A stretch of 64,000 nt of DNA from JADZAI01 sp047602465 (GCA_047602465.1 JASGHF010000001.1:1612001-1676000); one strand, 5' to 3'. Positions 52,196 through 61,815 are shown, numbered from the stretch's first letter. Numbers and translations: made by a program. Notes: generated by a model not told the origin, from the sequence alone.

Positions 52196-53153
52196 ACATC
52201 TTCATGATCTTCATGATCGCCGGGCCGAGAATGACCACGAAGAGCGGCGGCAGGAAGAAGAGGATCATCGGCACGGTCAGCTTGGCGGGCAGAGACGCCG
52301 CCTTCTGTTCCGCCGCCTGCATGCGCAGTTCGCGGTTTTCCAGCGCCATGACGCGGAGCGCGGTCGCCAGCGGCGTACCGTATTTTTCGGCCTGGTTGAG
52401 CGCCGTGCACACCGCCTTCACGCCGGGGTGGCCGCAGCGCTTGGCGAGGTTGTCATAGGCCTGACGGCGATCCGGCAGATAGGAGAGTTCGGCCGTCAGC
52501 AGCGAGAGTTCTTCGGCGAGTTCAACCGACTGGCCGCCGATTTCGCCGGCGACGCGGCCGAACGCGGCCTCGATCGACATGCCGGATTCGACGCAGATCA
52601 GCAGAAGATCGAGCGAGTCGGGGAAGCCCCGCATGATCGATTCCTGCCGCTTCTGCGCGACGTTCTTGACGAAGATGTCAGGCACGTAGAAGCCGAGCGC
52701 GCCCGAACCGATGACGATGGCGAACTTGCTGAGCGACGGCAGGTTGTGGTTCGAGAGGGCGAACAGGTAGATCGCCGACAGCGCGAGCAGCACGAACGGC
52801 ATCGCGAAGCGGAAGAACAGGAACGCGTAGATCGGCCCCTGGCCGCGATAGCCGGCGGCGTTGAGCTTTTCGCGGATGCCTGGCGTTTCCAGGAGGTTCG
52901 CCAGCTTGAGCTGGTCGACCATGCGCTTCATGAAGTCGATCTGCTGACCGCGCAGATTGCCCTTCTTGTTGAGTTCGTCCATCTGCCGCTTGCGCAGAAC
53001 TTCGCGCTGGTCGGCGACGGCCTTCAGGCGGCCGGCGAGACGATCCTTCGCAAGCAGCGGCACCGCGATGGTGATGATCGTCGCGAACACCGCGACGCCG
53101 GCAAGCACGGAGCCCATGAATTGCGGGTCGAAGAGGCGGTCCATCCAGCTCAT
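52194..53153 (-). CDS. tadC: Tad pilus platform protein TadC
   Basis: 319 residues with GspF/TadC-type membrane topology: an N-terminal helix, cytoplasmic part, the F domain (RGFPDSLDLLLICVESGMS) and C-terminal helices. With TadB it forms the inner-membrane platform on which the ATPase acts. It is the last gene of the cpaA-tadC run and starts 13 bases after tadB. Confidence 0.93.
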   Translation of the reverse strand: MSWMDRLFDPQFMGSVLAGVAVFATIITIAVPLLAKDRLAGRLKAVADQREVLRKRQMDELNKKGNLRGQQIDFMKRMVDQLKLANLLETPGIREKLNAAGYRGQGPIYAFLFFRFAMPFVLLALSAIYLFALSNHNLPSLSKFAIVIGSGALGFYVPDIFVKNVAQKRQESIMRGFPDSLDLLLICVESGMSIEAAFGRVAGEIGGQSVELAEELSLLTAELSYLPDRRQAYDNLAKRCGHPGVKAVCTALNQAEKYGTPLATALRVMALENRELRMQAAEQKAASLPAKLTVPMILFFLPPLFVVILGPAIMKIMKM

Positions 53154-53166
53154 CGCGGCCTCCCCT

Positions 53167-54153
53167 TCAGACCTTGAAGTCGATCATTTTCTTCATCACG
53201 AGCACGCCGAGGAACATCCAGCCCGCGCAACCCGCAAGCATGATGTTGCCCATGCGCTCGGAGAAGAGCGGCGTCAGGTAGTCCGGCGAGAAGAGGCTGA
53301 CGAGCAGCATCACCGCCAGCGGCAGCGAACCGATGATGCCGGCAGAGGCCTTGGCTTCCGACGACAGCGCCTTGATCTTGCCCTGGAGACGCTTGCGGTC
53401 GCGCAGCACCGCCGAGAGGTTGCCGAGCGCTTCGGACAGGTTACCACCGGCCTTCTGCTGGATCGTCAGCACGATCTGGAAGAAGTTCACCTCCGGCAGC
53501 GGCATGCGGTCGAGGAAGCGCTTGAGACAGTCTTCCATCGAGAGGCCGACGCGCTGGTTCTCGACGAGCAGCCGGAACTCCGCACCCACGGGATCGGGCG
53601 ATTCCTGTCCGATCATGCGCAAGCAGTCGTTGAGCGGCAGACCGGATTTCACGCCGCGCACGATGACGTCGATCGCGTTCGCGAACTCGACGAGGAACTT
53701 CTTCTGACGGCGATTGCGCAGGAACCCGAGAACCCATCGCGGCAGGCCCATGCCGGCCGCAAAGGCGGCGCCGGCGGCGGCCCAGATGATGCCGACCTTC
53801 ATGAAGACCAGGAATCCGACGACGGCGCCCGCGATCGCCGAGAACATCCAGAACCGGCTGACCGGCATTTCGAGGCCGGCCTGCTCGATGAGCTGACGGA
53901 CGGTCGGGCGGGCCTTGGCCTGCGCGGCCTTGCGCTCCAGATCCTTCAGCGTCTCGGCGACCTTGGCGCGGCGGCGATCCGCCGGATCGGCGGCGCTGCC
54001 GCCCGGGCGGCGGCCGACCTGCGCGCGGGCCGAGACGGCGTTGACGCGCTTGGCTGCCGCGCGTTCGGCGGACGATCCGCCCGCTACCGCAAAGAGGCCT
54101 GCGAACAGCGCGACCGCGCCGAGAACTGCAACGATGAGCGTATTGCCTTCCAT
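53167..54153 (-). CDS. tadB: Tad pilus platform protein TadB
   Basis: 328 residues. N-terminal helix (LIVAVLGAVALFAGLFAVAG), a basic cytoplasmic segment, and the F domain (FANAIDVIVRGVKSGLPLND) with helices at the end. It partners TadC. It begins 3 bases after the ATPase gene. Confidence 0.93.
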   Translation of the reverse strand: MEGNTLIVAVLGAVALFAGLFAVAGGSSAERAAAKRVNAVSARAQVGRRPGGSAADPADRRRAKVAETLKDLERKAAQAKARPTVRQLIEQAGLEMPVSRFWMFSAIAGAVVGFLVFMKVGIIWAAAGAAFAAGMGLPRWVLGFLRNRRQKKFLVEFANAIDVIVRGVKSGLPLNDCLRMIGQESPDPVGAEFRLLVENQRVGLSMEDCLKRFLDRMPLPEVNFFQIVLTIQQKAGGNLSEALGNLSAVLRDRKRLQGKIKALSSEAKASAGIIGSLPLAVMLLVSLFSPDYLTPLFSERMGNIMLAGCAGWMFLGVLVMKKMIDFKV

Positions 54154-54156
54154 CGC

Positions 54157-55623
54157 TTACCCGGCATTCGCTTCGTCGAGCGCGATCGCAAGGTCACGTT
54201 CGAGATTGAAGTAACGGGCGCGTTCCCAGAAGGCGGGCCGCGAGATGCCGGTCGACTTGTGGATGCCCTTGATGCGGCCGCTGTCGTCTTCGCCGGTGAT
54301 CTCGTAGACGAAGAGATCCTGCGTGACGATCACTTCGCCTTCCATGCCAAGCACCTCGGTGATGTGCGTGATGCGGCGCGAACCGTCGCGCAGACGGGCG
54401 GCCTGGACGATGACGTCAACGGCGGCGACGATCATTTCGCGGATGGTCTTGGAGGGCAGCGAGTAGCCGCCCATGGTGATCATCGATTCAAGACGGCTGA
54501 GCGCCTCGCGCGGGCTGTTGGCGTGGAGCGTGCCCATCGAGCCGTCGTGGCCGGTGTTCATCGCCTGAAGCAGGTCGAACGCTTCAGGTCCGCGGACCTC
54601 GCCGACGATGATGCGTTCAGGACGCATACGCAGACAGTTCTTGATGAGATCGCGCATCTTGATCTCGCCCTGGCCTTCAAGGTTCGGCGGGCGCGTTTCG
54701 AGACGCACGACGTGCGGCTGCTGCAGCTGAAGCTCGGCGGTATCTTCGCAGGTGATGACGCGCTCGTCAGGCTCGATGAACGCCGTGAGGCAGTTGAGCA
54801 GCGTCGTCTTGCCGGAGCCGGTGCCGCCGGAGATGATCGTGTTGCACCGGCTGGCGCCGATGATCTCGAGCACACGGGCGCCCGGTTCGGACACGGACTT
54901 GAAGTTGACGAGGTCCGTCAGCTTCAGCTTGTCCTTCTTGAACTTACGAATGGTGAGCGTCGGGCCGTCGATGGCGAGCGGCGGCGCGATCACGTTGACG
55001 CGCGAACCATCGGGGAGGCGCGCGTCGCAGATGGGCGAGGATTCGTCGACGCGGCGGCCGACCTGGCTGACGATGCGCTGGCAGATATTCATCAGCTGTC
55101 CGTTGTCGCGGAAGCGGATGTTGGTGAGCTGCGTACGGCCGGCGACTTCGATGAACACGCGCTCGGAGCCGTTGACCATGATGTCGGCGATATCGTCGCG
55201 CGCCAGCAACGGCTCCAGCGGTCCGTAGCCGAGAACGTCGTTGCAGATGTCCTGGAGCAGGGTTTCCTGCTCCGCGATCGACATCACGACGTTCTTGATC
55301 GAGATGATCTCGTTGACGATGTCGCGGATTTCCTCGCGCGCGGATTCCGCGTCGAGCTGCGCGAGCTGCGCCAGATCGATCGTGTCGATCAGCGCGTTGA
55401 AGATCGTCGTCTTGATCTGGTAGTAGCCGTCGGATCGCGACTCGACCAGAACGGACTGGGGCGCTTTCGGCGCCGCCGGCTTGGCGGAACCCGCCGGACG
55501 CGGCGGCGGCGGGGCAGCGCTGGCGGGCTTGGCCGGGCCGGCGGCCGCCGGCGCGGCAGCAGCAGGCGCGGCCACCGGCGAGCGTGGCGTCAGAGTGTCG
55601 CTACCCGGTCGCTTCCCGAACAT
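54157..55623 (-). CDS. cpaF: Tad pilus assembly ATPase CpaF/TadA
   Basis: 488 residues. An Ala/Pro-rich N-terminus (about 45 residues) precedes the helical N domain and the secretion-ATPase core with Walker A GGTGSGKTTLL, the Asp box (CEDTAELQ), Walker B (IIVGEVRGPEA) and the His box. The hexamer powers pilus polymerisation. The family name is CpaF in Caulobacter and TadA elsewhere. Confidence 0.95.
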   Translation of the reverse strand: MFGKRPGSDTLTPRSPVAAPAAAAPAAAGPAKPASAAPPPPRPAGSAKPAAPKAPQSVLVESRSDGYYQIKTTIFNALIDTIDLAQLAQLDAESAREEIRDIVNEIISIKNVVMSIAEQETLLQDICNDVLGYGPLEPLLARDDIADIMVNGSERVFIEVAGRTQLTNIRFRDNGQLMNICQRIVSQVGRRVDESSPICDARLPDGSRVNVIAPPLAIDGPTLTIRKFKKDKLKLTDLVNFKSVSEPGARVLEIIGASRCNTIISGGTGSGKTTLLNCLTAFIEPDERVITCEDTAELQLQQPHVVRLETRPPNLEGQGEIKMRDLIKNCLRMRPERIIVGEVRGPEAFDLLQAMNTGHDGSMGTLHANSPREALSRLESMITMGGYSLPSKTIREMIVAAVDVIVQAARLRDGSRRITHITEVLGMEGEVIVTQDLFVYEITGEDDSGRIKGIHKSTGISRPAFWERARYFNLERDLAIALDEANAG

Positions 55624-55626
55624 TCG

Positions 55627-56922
55627 TTATCCCGCTTTTTTCATCGGCTTGCGGTTGAGCGAGCTGAGCATCCTGAGGATCGACTCGCGCTTGGGCTTCT
55701 TCGTTTCGACGACGCTTTCGCGGCCGGTGAGCACGCGCGCGATGTGCATGAAGCCCTGGGCGGCGCGGGATTGCGCGTTGAGCTGGCCGATCATCTGGCC
55801 GTTATTGGCCGCAGTGCCGAAGATCTGCGGATCGAACGGCAGGACGAGCAGAGGCTCCGCGCCGATCGCTTCGGCGAAGTCCTTCACCGGAATTTCCGGA
55901 CGCTTCACGACGCCGACCTGGTTGAGGATCAGGCGCGGGCGCGCGTCGTGCGGCCGCGAGGCGGCGAAGTGATCGACGATGTTCTTGGCGTTGCGCAGCG
56001 AGGCGAGATCCGGCGTCGCCGTGACGATGATCTCGTCGGCGCCCATCAGGGTCTGGCGCGACCACGAGGTCCAGGCATGGGGGACGTCGATGACGACGGC
56101 CGGCGAGGAGGCGCGCACGATGTCCAGCACGGTTTCGAACGCGGCGGCGTCGATGTCGTAGTCGCGGTCGAGCATGGCGGGCGCGGCGAAGAGATGGAGA
56201 CGCTCGGCGCATTTCACGAGAAGGCGGTCGAGCAGCACATCATCCAGGCGCTCCGGCGCGATCAGCGCGTCGACGACGCCCTGGGCGGGGTCCTGGTTGA
56301 AGTCGAGGCCGGCCGTGCCGAAGGGCAGATCGAGATCGACGACGGTCGCGGCGATGTTGAGCTGACCCGACAGCGTCCAGGCGAAATTGTGCGCGATGGT
56401 CGACGAGCCGGCGCCGCCCTTGGCGCCGACGAACGCGAAGACCTTGCCGATGGGTTCCGATTCCGGCGCGGCATAGAGGCCGGCGATGGTTTCGATCACC
56501 TGCATCGGGTGCAGCGGCGCCATCAGATATTCGCTGATGCCGTTACGGATGAGTTCGCGATAGAGCTGGATGTCGTTCGAACCGCCGACGACGACGACCT
56601 TGGTCGCCGGATCGCAGACCGAGGCGAGACCTTCAAGCTCCGCCATCAGCGGCCCGCGCTCGACATTGCGCGATTCGACGATGATGAGGTTCGGGGTCGC
56701 CGAGTCGCCGTAATGTTCGGCCGCAGCGGTGGCGCCGCCCATATGCACCGAGACATGCGTCTTGGAGAGCCGGCGGTCGAGGGCGGCGCGCTGGATCACC
56801 GCACCCGTTTCCGGGTTTTCGCAGAAAGCTGCGATGGTGATCCGCGGCACCGGGCGATCGGATACCGGAACGCCGAACGCGTCGGTATCCACAACCGTCG
56901 GGAGGCCTGAAGACTTGCTCAT
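55627..56922 (-). CDS. cpaE: Tad pilus localisation/assembly protein CpaE (TadZ)
   Basis: 431 residues. The N-terminal half is an atypical receiver-like domain (VVVVGGSNDIQLYRELIRNG); the C-terminal half is a ParA/MinD-type ATPase with VGAKGGAGSSTIAHN as a deviant Walker A. It positions the machine at the pole in several bacteria. It starts shortly after cpaD. Confidence 0.92.
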   Translation of the reverse strand: MSKSSGLPTVVDTDAFGVPVSDRPVPRITIAAFCENPETGAVIQRAALDRRLSKTHVSVHMGGATAAAEHYGDSATPNLIIVESRNVERGPLMAELEGLASVCDPATKVVVVGGSNDIQLYRELIRNGISEYLMAPLHPMQVIETIAGLYAAPESEPIGKVFAFVGAKGGAGSSTIAHNFAWTLSGQLNIAATVVDLDLPFGTAGLDFNQDPAQGVVDALIAPERLDDVLLDRLLVKCAERLHLFAAPAMLDRDYDIDAAAFETVLDIVRASSPAVVIDVPHAWTSWSRQTLMGADEIIVTATPDLASLRNAKNIVDHFAASRPHDARPRLILNQVGVVKRPEIPVKDFAEAIGAEPLLVLPFDPQIFGTAANNGQMIGQLNAQSRAAQGFMHIARVLTGRESVVETKKPKRESILRMLSSLNRKPMKKAG

Positions 56923-56950
56923 GCGAGGACCTTTGTAGCCAGATTCCGAC

Positions 56951-57649
56951 TTACTGCTTCTCGGTGCCGGACTTCACGTCGGAGACCTTGCCGCTGTCGC
57001 CCGGGGTGCGGGCGGCCGACGGGGAATCGCCCTTTTCGTATTTGCCCATGATCGTGTCGCGGCGCTCAGCCGACGCGCTGGCGTCCATCGGCTGCGCTTC
57101 GATGAGATCACGCGGATTGGCGGCCATGGCCGCGACGTTCTGCTGCATCGAGCAGCCGAAAGTCGGGTAGGTGGAGTTGTCCCAGGTCATCGACAGGTTT
57201 TCCGACCAGTCGGCGTTCTTGCAGCTCGGCACGCTGGCGACGTAGCGGGCATAGGCGAGGCGGGTCGTCGTGCGCGCGTTGGGGTCCGGCTGGTAGCCGG
57301 TGACGCGGATATAGTTGGCCGGGATGCCATAGGCGGCCGCGATGTCGCGGATCTCGCCTTCGGTCTGCGCCGAGGAGCGGCCGCCGACGGCCGTCTGGAT
57401 TTCGATCGCGCCGCTGCCATCTGCGCGATAGGCGCTGAAGAAGCCGGCCACCTGCTGGCGGGCCTGCGGGCTGAGACGGCCCTTGCCGTCGGTGGAGACG
57501 TCGAGGAGCGCGGCTTCCGACTTCACCTCGATCGGGTGGCGCTGCTCGATCGGCAGGGCCGCGTGATAGCGGTCCTCGAACGAAGACGAGCAGGCGCCGG
57601 CGATGAGAGCCAGAGGCGCGGCGAGAACAGCAGACTTGAAGCTGGCCAT
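56951..57649 (-). CDS. cpaD: Tad pilus lipoprotein CpaD
   Basis: 232 residues. A lipoprotein signal (LIAGAC, lipobox at about residue 20) is followed by the CpaD domain (PIEQRHPIEV, IRVTGYQPDPN, FGCSMQQNVAAMAANPRDL). It is anchored in the outer membrane and supports the CpaC secretin. It sits between cpaE and cpaC as usual. Confidence 0.92.
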   Translation of the reverse strand: MASFKSAVLAAPLALIAGACSSSFEDRYHAALPIEQRHPIEVKSEAALLDVSTDGKGRLSPQARQQVAGFFSAYRADGSGAIEIQTAVGGRSSAQTEGEIRDIAAAYGIPANYIRVTGYQPDPNARTTTRLAYARYVASVPSCKNADWSENLSMTWDNSTYPTFGCSMQQNVAAMAANPRDLIEAQPMDASASAERRDTIMGKYEKGDSPSAARTPGDSGKVSDVKSGTEKQ

Positions 57650-57665
57650 GTGGGTCGTGTCCTCG

Positions 57666-59126
57666 TCACTCGATGATGTAGCCGGACGACGCGGCGCCGG
57701 GCGCCGGTGTCACGCTGGTGGTGTAGGTCGCGTTCGACTGGCCGTTCAGATAGGCCTGCGCGTCGGTCGGCGGCACGAAGCCGGTGGTCGGCATCGACAA
57801 TTCCTTGCCCGAGACCGGATCGACCAGGATCGCCGAGACGATGATCACCAGTTCGGTCTGGTTCATCTGGTAGTCGCGGCTGCGGAACAGCGCGCCGAGC
57901 ACCGGAAGATCCTTCAGGCCGGGATAGCCGTCGATGTTCTGCTTGAAGTCGTCACGCAGCAGGCCGGCCATCATCATCGCGCCGCCGCTGGGCAGTTCGA
58001 CCGTGGTTTCGGCGCGGCGCACGCGCAGACCCGGGATCGTGAGGCCGGGATTGGTGATGAGGTCGCCGTTCGAGGTGCGGATCGTGTTGCTGGGCACGGT
58101 CAGCGCGCCTTCCGAGGTCAGTTCGCTGACTTCCGACGAGACCTTCAGGCTGATGCGGCCTTCGCTGAGCACCAGCGGGGTGAAGGCGAGACCGACGCCG
58201 AACTGACGGAAGTCGATGCGGACATTGCCGGAGTCGTCGGTGCCCGACGGCACGGGGAACTCGCCGCCCGCCAGGAAGTTCGCCGTCTCGCCCGAGATCG
58301 CGGTGAGGTTCGGCTCCGACAGCAGGCGCAGCACGCCGGCGCGCTCCATGGCGCGGACGGTGCCCTCGACGTTGTTGTAGCCGGGGTCAGCGATCTGCGA
58401 GAGCGACGGCGGCAGCTGGCCGATCGTCGAGGAGCCGGGGGTGAGCGAGCGGCCCATCAGGCTGAACTCGCTGTCCGCGCTGAAGTTCACCGGCACGCCG
58501 CCAAGGCGCGCCATGGCTTCAAGGTCGATGCCGAGCTGCTTGGCGACGACGCGCTGCATCTCGGCGACGCGGACGCGGATCATCACCTGCTGACGGCCCG
58601 AGACCGAGATCATGCTGAGCACTTTGGCCGGATCGCCGACATAGCGGACGGCCATCTCGCGCGCCTGTTCGGCGACCGCCGCCGATTCCACCACACCCGA
58701 CAGCACGATGTTGTCGTTGACGCTTTCGACCTTGATGTCGGCCTTGGCGAAATGGGCGCGCATCAGGTCGGTCAGCGCGTCCATGTCGCGCTCGACGCGG
58801 ATCTCGAGGTTGAGAAGCTGCTTGCCCTGATCGTTGAAGAAGAAGGCGTTGGTCTGGCCGACGGTGAGGCCGAGAATATAGATGCGGCGCGGCGTGCGCA
58901 CGATGGCGTCGACGATGGCCGGGTTCGAGACCAGCACATCGGCGGCGTCGGCCGGAAGCTCGATGATCGCCGCCTTGTTGAGGCCGAGCGTGACGCGCTC
59001 GCTGGACGGGCTGTCGCCGCCGGCGCGCACCTGCACGGTCTTGGAGACCGGACCGGCCATCGCCGGCGCGCCGGCCGCGATGAGCGCGGCCGCAGCGCAG
59101 ACGAGAAGTTTCATTGTGACCCGCAT
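57666..59126 (-). CDS. cpaC: Tad pilus secretin CpaC (RcpA)
   Basis: 486 residues. A signal peptide (about 1-24), an N-terminal pilus domain (LGLNKAAIIELPADAADVLV), a BON-like segment and the secretin core ending with LPVLGALFRSRDY and VIIVSAILVDP. It forms the outer-membrane pore. A separate protein at 61990 repeats only the N-terminal domain. Confidence 0.94.
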   Translation of the reverse strand: MRVTMKLLVCAAAALIAAGAPAMAGPVSKTVQVRAGGDSPSSERVTLGLNKAAIIELPADAADVLVSNPAIVDAIVRTPRRIYILGLTVGQTNAFFFNDQGKQLLNLEIRVERDMDALTDLMRAHFAKADIKVESVNDNIVLSGVVESAAVAEQAREMAVRYVGDPAKVLSMISVSGRQQVMIRVRVAEMQRVVAKQLGIDLEAMARLGGVPVNFSADSEFSLMGRSLTPGSSTIGQLPPSLSQIADPGYNNVEGTVRAMERAGVLRLLSEPNLTAISGETANFLAGGEFPVPSGTDDSGNVRIDFRQFGVGLAFTPLVLSEGRISLKVSSEVSELTSEGALTVPSNTIRTSNGDLITNPGLTIPGLRVRRAETTVELPSGGAMMMAGLLRDDFKQNIDGYPGLKDLPVLGALFRSRDYQMNQTELVIIVSAILVDPVSGKELSMPTTGFVPPTDAQAYLNGQSNATYTTSVTPAPGAASSGYIIE

Positions 59127-59136
59127 GACGCGCCTC

Positions 59137-59973
59137 TTAGTTGGTGCCAGCCGCCTGGACCTGGGTGGCTTCGCCGTAGCGAATGATGGTGATGGTGCTG
59201 GAGCCGCGCTCGCGGCCGCCCGAACCGGCAGGGACGCGCAGCTCGACGACCGCCTTGTCGGCGCCGGTGAGGCCGCGCAGCGCCAGCGACAGCTTGCCGA
59301 TCTCGGCGCCCTGCTGGATCAGCTCAGCTTCGGCCGGGCTGACTTCCAGGGTCGCGGTCTTGGCGGTCTGCTGGGTTTCGCCGCTCGTTTCGGTCGCGCC
59401 GCCCGAGTCGCGGAAGGTCTGGCCGACGGCCATGACGCGGATGTTCTGGAGCAGCGTACGGGTGCGCGCGCGCTTCATGCCGTCATCGGCATTGCCGGCT
59501 TCGGCGGTGAGAATGACATCGACGCGGTCATTGGGCTTGATGAAGCCGCCGGCGCCCGTTTCCTCGCGGATTTCGACCGAGACCGCGCGCATGCCGGGCT
59601 GAAGCGCCGCCGCCATGAAGTTCGAGCTTTCGGCGCGGACCAGCTTGGTTTCGGTGATCGGCTCGCCCGAGAACACGGTCGTGCGCGCGACGGCGCCGAC
59701 CATGCCCTCGAGGGCCTGCGGATTCGCATCCTTGGTCATGTAGCCGCCGGCGACGGCGTCGGCCGGCCATTTCTGCCACTTGATATCTTCCGCCGTCACG
59801 GGCGAGCCGATATCGAGATCGCGCGCGGCGACCAGAACTTCGGTCATCTGGACCTGAGGGCCGGCGGCGGCGACCGCCTGGTTCTTCTTGCCGAAGACGC
59901 CACCAAGAAGAAGCGCAGCCATGCCGGCAGCTCCCAGAGCAACAAGGAGGACGAGGATACGGACGGGGCTCAT
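59137..59973 (-). CDS. cpaB: Tad pilus assembly protein CpaB (RcpC)
   Basis: 278 residues. An N-terminal membrane helix (about 5-25) is followed by an SAF domain (VLVAARDLDIGSPVTAEDIK) and the RcpC region (FIKPNDRVDVILTAEAGN). It is a periplasmic part that works with the secretin, possibly in contact with peptidoglycan. Confidence 0.93.
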   Translation of the reverse strand: MSPVRILVLLVALGAAGMAALLLGGVFGKKNQAVAAAGPQVQMTEVLVAARDLDIGSPVTAEDIKWQKWPADAVAGGYMTKDANPQALEGMVGAVARTTVFSGEPITETKLVRAESSNFMAAALQPGMRAVSVEIREETGAGGFIKPNDRVDVILTAEAGNADDGMKRARTRTLLQNIRVMAVGQTFRDSGGATETSGETQQTAKTATLEVSPAEAELIQQGAEIGKLSLALRGLTGADKAVVELRVPAGSGGRERGSSTITIIRYGEATQVQAAGTN

Positions 59974-60001
59974 GAGGAGAGGTCTCCCTGGAAATGTCGG
60001 G

Positions 60002-60514
60002 TCACGGCGCCAGCGCTTTCATGAAGAGGACGGTGCCGGGCAGAACGATGAGGCCGCCAATGCCGAGCGCGACCCCGTAGGGCATGCCGGCGGTGGGCAG
60101 CAGGAGCTGGTTGAGGACAGGCAGCCGGGCGGCCGAAGCGGTGGCCAGCGGAACGCGGCGGAGGATGAGAATCAGAACGGCGAAGACGCCGCCGACGAAG
60201 GCGAAGGCCAGAAGATACTTGCCGATGACGGCCGGACCCATCCAGAGCGCGGCGCCTGCGAAGAACTTGGCGTCACCGCCGCCGATCACGTTGAAGGCGA
60301 ACAGCGCCATGCCGAACAGCAGGGCGGCGACAAAAACCAGGGCGTGCCACCCGGCGAGGTCCAGCGGCATGCCGGCCAGCGGCGCGGCGATGGCGAACAG
60401 CACGATCAGCGCACCCGGAATCCAGTTGGGGATGCGATAGCTCACGATGTCGGTCATCGCGCCGAGCACGAGAAAGACCGGACAAGCAATGAGAACTATG
60501 GCCTGCAGCAGCAT
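60002..60514 (-). CDS. cpaA: Prepilin peptidase CpaA (TadV)
   Basis: 170 residues with about five membrane helices. The two catalytic Asp residues of the aspartic prepilin peptidase family are in GAMTDIVSYRIPN and GGGDAKFF. It cleaves the Flp prepilin leader. ATG 60514 has GGGGA upstream; GTG 60547 is a longer option. It heads the minus-strand tad operon. Confidence 0.93.
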   Translation of the reverse strand: MLLQAIVLIACPVFLVLGAMTDIVSYRIPNWIPGALIVLFAIAAPLAGMPLDLAGWHALVFVAALLFGMALFAFNVIGGGDAKFFAGAALWMGPAVIGKYLLAFAFVGGVFAVLILILRRVPLATASAARLPVLNQLLLPTAGMPYGVALGIGGLIVLPGTVLFMKALAP

Positions 60515-60600
60515 GAGGTCCCCGAAATCGCGCCCCGATCGGGACACGCAGCTTCGCCGGCCAAATGAGACCCGCGTACAGGCAGCCTAACGAGGCCCTC

Positions 60601-60615
60601 TTAAGCGAGGCTTAA
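60601..60615. promoter_or_regulatory. CtrA-type binding site before cpaA
   Basis: TTAA-GCGAGGC-TTAA, a perfect TTAA-N7-TTAA, 87 bases before the cpaA start. A second pair with a 6-base gap (TTAA-GCGGGA-TTAA, 60678-60691) lies further upstream. In Caulobacter the pilus genes are under CtrA, so this fits. Confidence 0.7.
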
Positions 60616-60722
60616 ACAAACCCTTCCAAATCCTTTCCCCGATACTGCGAATGCCGCGCGATCAAGGCCTTGCGAGGTTAAGCGGGATTAACTTCCTGCG
60701 GCCGGATGGCGCAGGAGGCCGG

Positions 60723-60760
60723 AAAAAGCGAAGGGGCCGCAGGGTTTCCCCTGCAGCCCC
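60723..60760 (-). terminator. Rho-independent terminator of the flp gene
   Basis: Stem GGGGCxGCAGGG / CCCTGCxGCCCC with one mismatch (60733-60760), and on the minus strand it is followed by TTCGCTTTTT. It separates the pilin transcript from cpaA-tadC, allowing much higher pilin levels. Confidence 0.85.
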
Positions 60761-60798
60761 TGTCGTTCAGACCGCGCCGCTTGCGCGGCGCTAAGGTC

Positions 60799-60966
60799 TT
60801 ACGTACCGATCTGGGTCGCGACGTCGCCGAACATCGAGTTCAGGTTCACGCCGACAGCCTGCGCGCCAACGATGATCGCGACGGCGATGAAGGTGGCGAT
60901 CAGGCCGTATTCGATGGCCGTCGCGCCCGACTCGTTCTTCAGAAAGCGGTTCAGAAACTTGCTCAT
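60799..60966 (-). CDS. Flp/PilA-type Tad pilin
   Basis: 55 residues. A short charged leader (MSKFLNRFLKNESG) then ATAIEYGLIATFIAV, the Flp processing motif: CpaA would cut after the Gly at residue 14. The mature part is one hydrophobic helix plus a short tail. It polymerises into the pilus. ATG 60966 has a GGAGG site. It is transcribed separately from cpaA. Confidence 0.95.
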   Translation of the reverse strand: MSKFLNRFLKNESGATAIEYGLIATFIAVAIIVGAQAVGVNLNSMFGDVATQIGT

Positions 60967-61123
60967 GTTGAGCCTCCGTTGAATGTCACCACAGCACCAG
61001 TCCAACGGCGTTCTCGAATTTTGATCTTCGCCGTGAACAATTGCGACAATACGGGTGAGGCCTTTCCGCCAGTTTAAGAGACGCGGTAAACGCGTCTTTA
61101 CTCAAAACTTTTTTTCGCGCGGG

Positions 61124-61771
61124 TCAGAGCGCCAATGCGCGCAGCGCGTCGCGGTCTTCAATATCCAGCGCGGGATAGCGGCGGCGGGCGACGCCCAGGC
61201 GCACGAGATTGGCGATCGCCGACGCGGCCTCTTCTTCTCCGACGCCGGCACGCTGCGCCAGTTCGCGGTGGCGCGGCATGGGATCGATCGTCCAGCGCGT
61301 GTCGCCCATGGGCTTGGCGGCCCTCAGGATATCGCGATAGACGAGCTGAAGAGGATCGGACGAGGCGACGCCGCGATCGAGCGCCGCCGCAAAGAGCTGC
61401 GCCAGCGCAGAGGCTGCCCGGGCGCTCGATCTGATCGCGGCCAGAGCGGCCGCGGCCGGCACGACGAGCGCCTGGCAATCCGACAGCGCCAGAAGGGCGG
61501 CAGATGGCGGCGTGCGGCCGAGGGTCGCGTCGAGAAGACCGTGAACGCCGCCCGCCTCGACATCGTGAAAGACGATGCGCCCGTCGATCAGCCATGAGAC
61601 GCGCAGCGCGCCAGCCGCGACGAAAACGATCTGCCCGTCCATCTCGGCGGCATTGGAGGTTTCGCCGGCGGCCAGCGGCAGGGACTGGACGACAGCTGCA
61701 AGCCGGTCACAGGACCGGGCCGGCAAGAGCGCCAGGAGCGGATGGGCGGCGAAAAAGGCGGCGATATCCAT
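61124..61771 (-). CDS. Crp/Fnr-like regulator with degenerate sensor domain
   Basis: 215 residues. N-terminal cyclic-nucleotide-like barrel (LPARSCDRLAAVVQSLPLAAG, VDGQIVFVAAGALRV-like), a dimer helix, and a C-terminal winged helix (RHRELAQRAGVGEEEAASAI). It lacks the FNR cysteines and a clear cAMP-binding RxS motif, so the signal is unknown. It lies next to the pilin gene and may control it. Its promoter region has a CtrA-like half-match. Confidence 0.8.
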   Translation of the reverse strand: MDIAAFFAAHPLLALLPARSCDRLAAVVQSLPLAAGETSNAAEMDGQIVFVAAGALRVSWLIDGRIVFHDVEAGGVHGLLDATLGRTPPSAALLALSDCQALVVPAAAALAAIRSSARAASALAQLFAAALDRGVASSDPLQLVYRDILRAAKPMGDTRWTIDPMPRHRELAQRAGVGEEEAASAIANLVRLGVARRRYPALDIEDRDALRALAL

Positions 61772-61815
61772 GAAACAGAAGCCCCGCGTTGAAGGCGCAT
61801 TGGACGGCCGACGCT

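Noticed and set aside
52957..56910. 1317-codon open frame on the plus strand across tadB-cpaE
   Set aside because: It is the mirror of four well-supported tad genes; the long open frame comes from GC-rich codon usage, and its composition (Arg/Asp/His-rich, no domains) is typical of an antisense shadow.
60967..61123. Sigma-54 promoter before flp
   Set aside because: No TGGCAC-N5-TTGC-like pair; only a hairpin (GACGCG-GTAAA-CGCGTC, 61080-61096) is visible.
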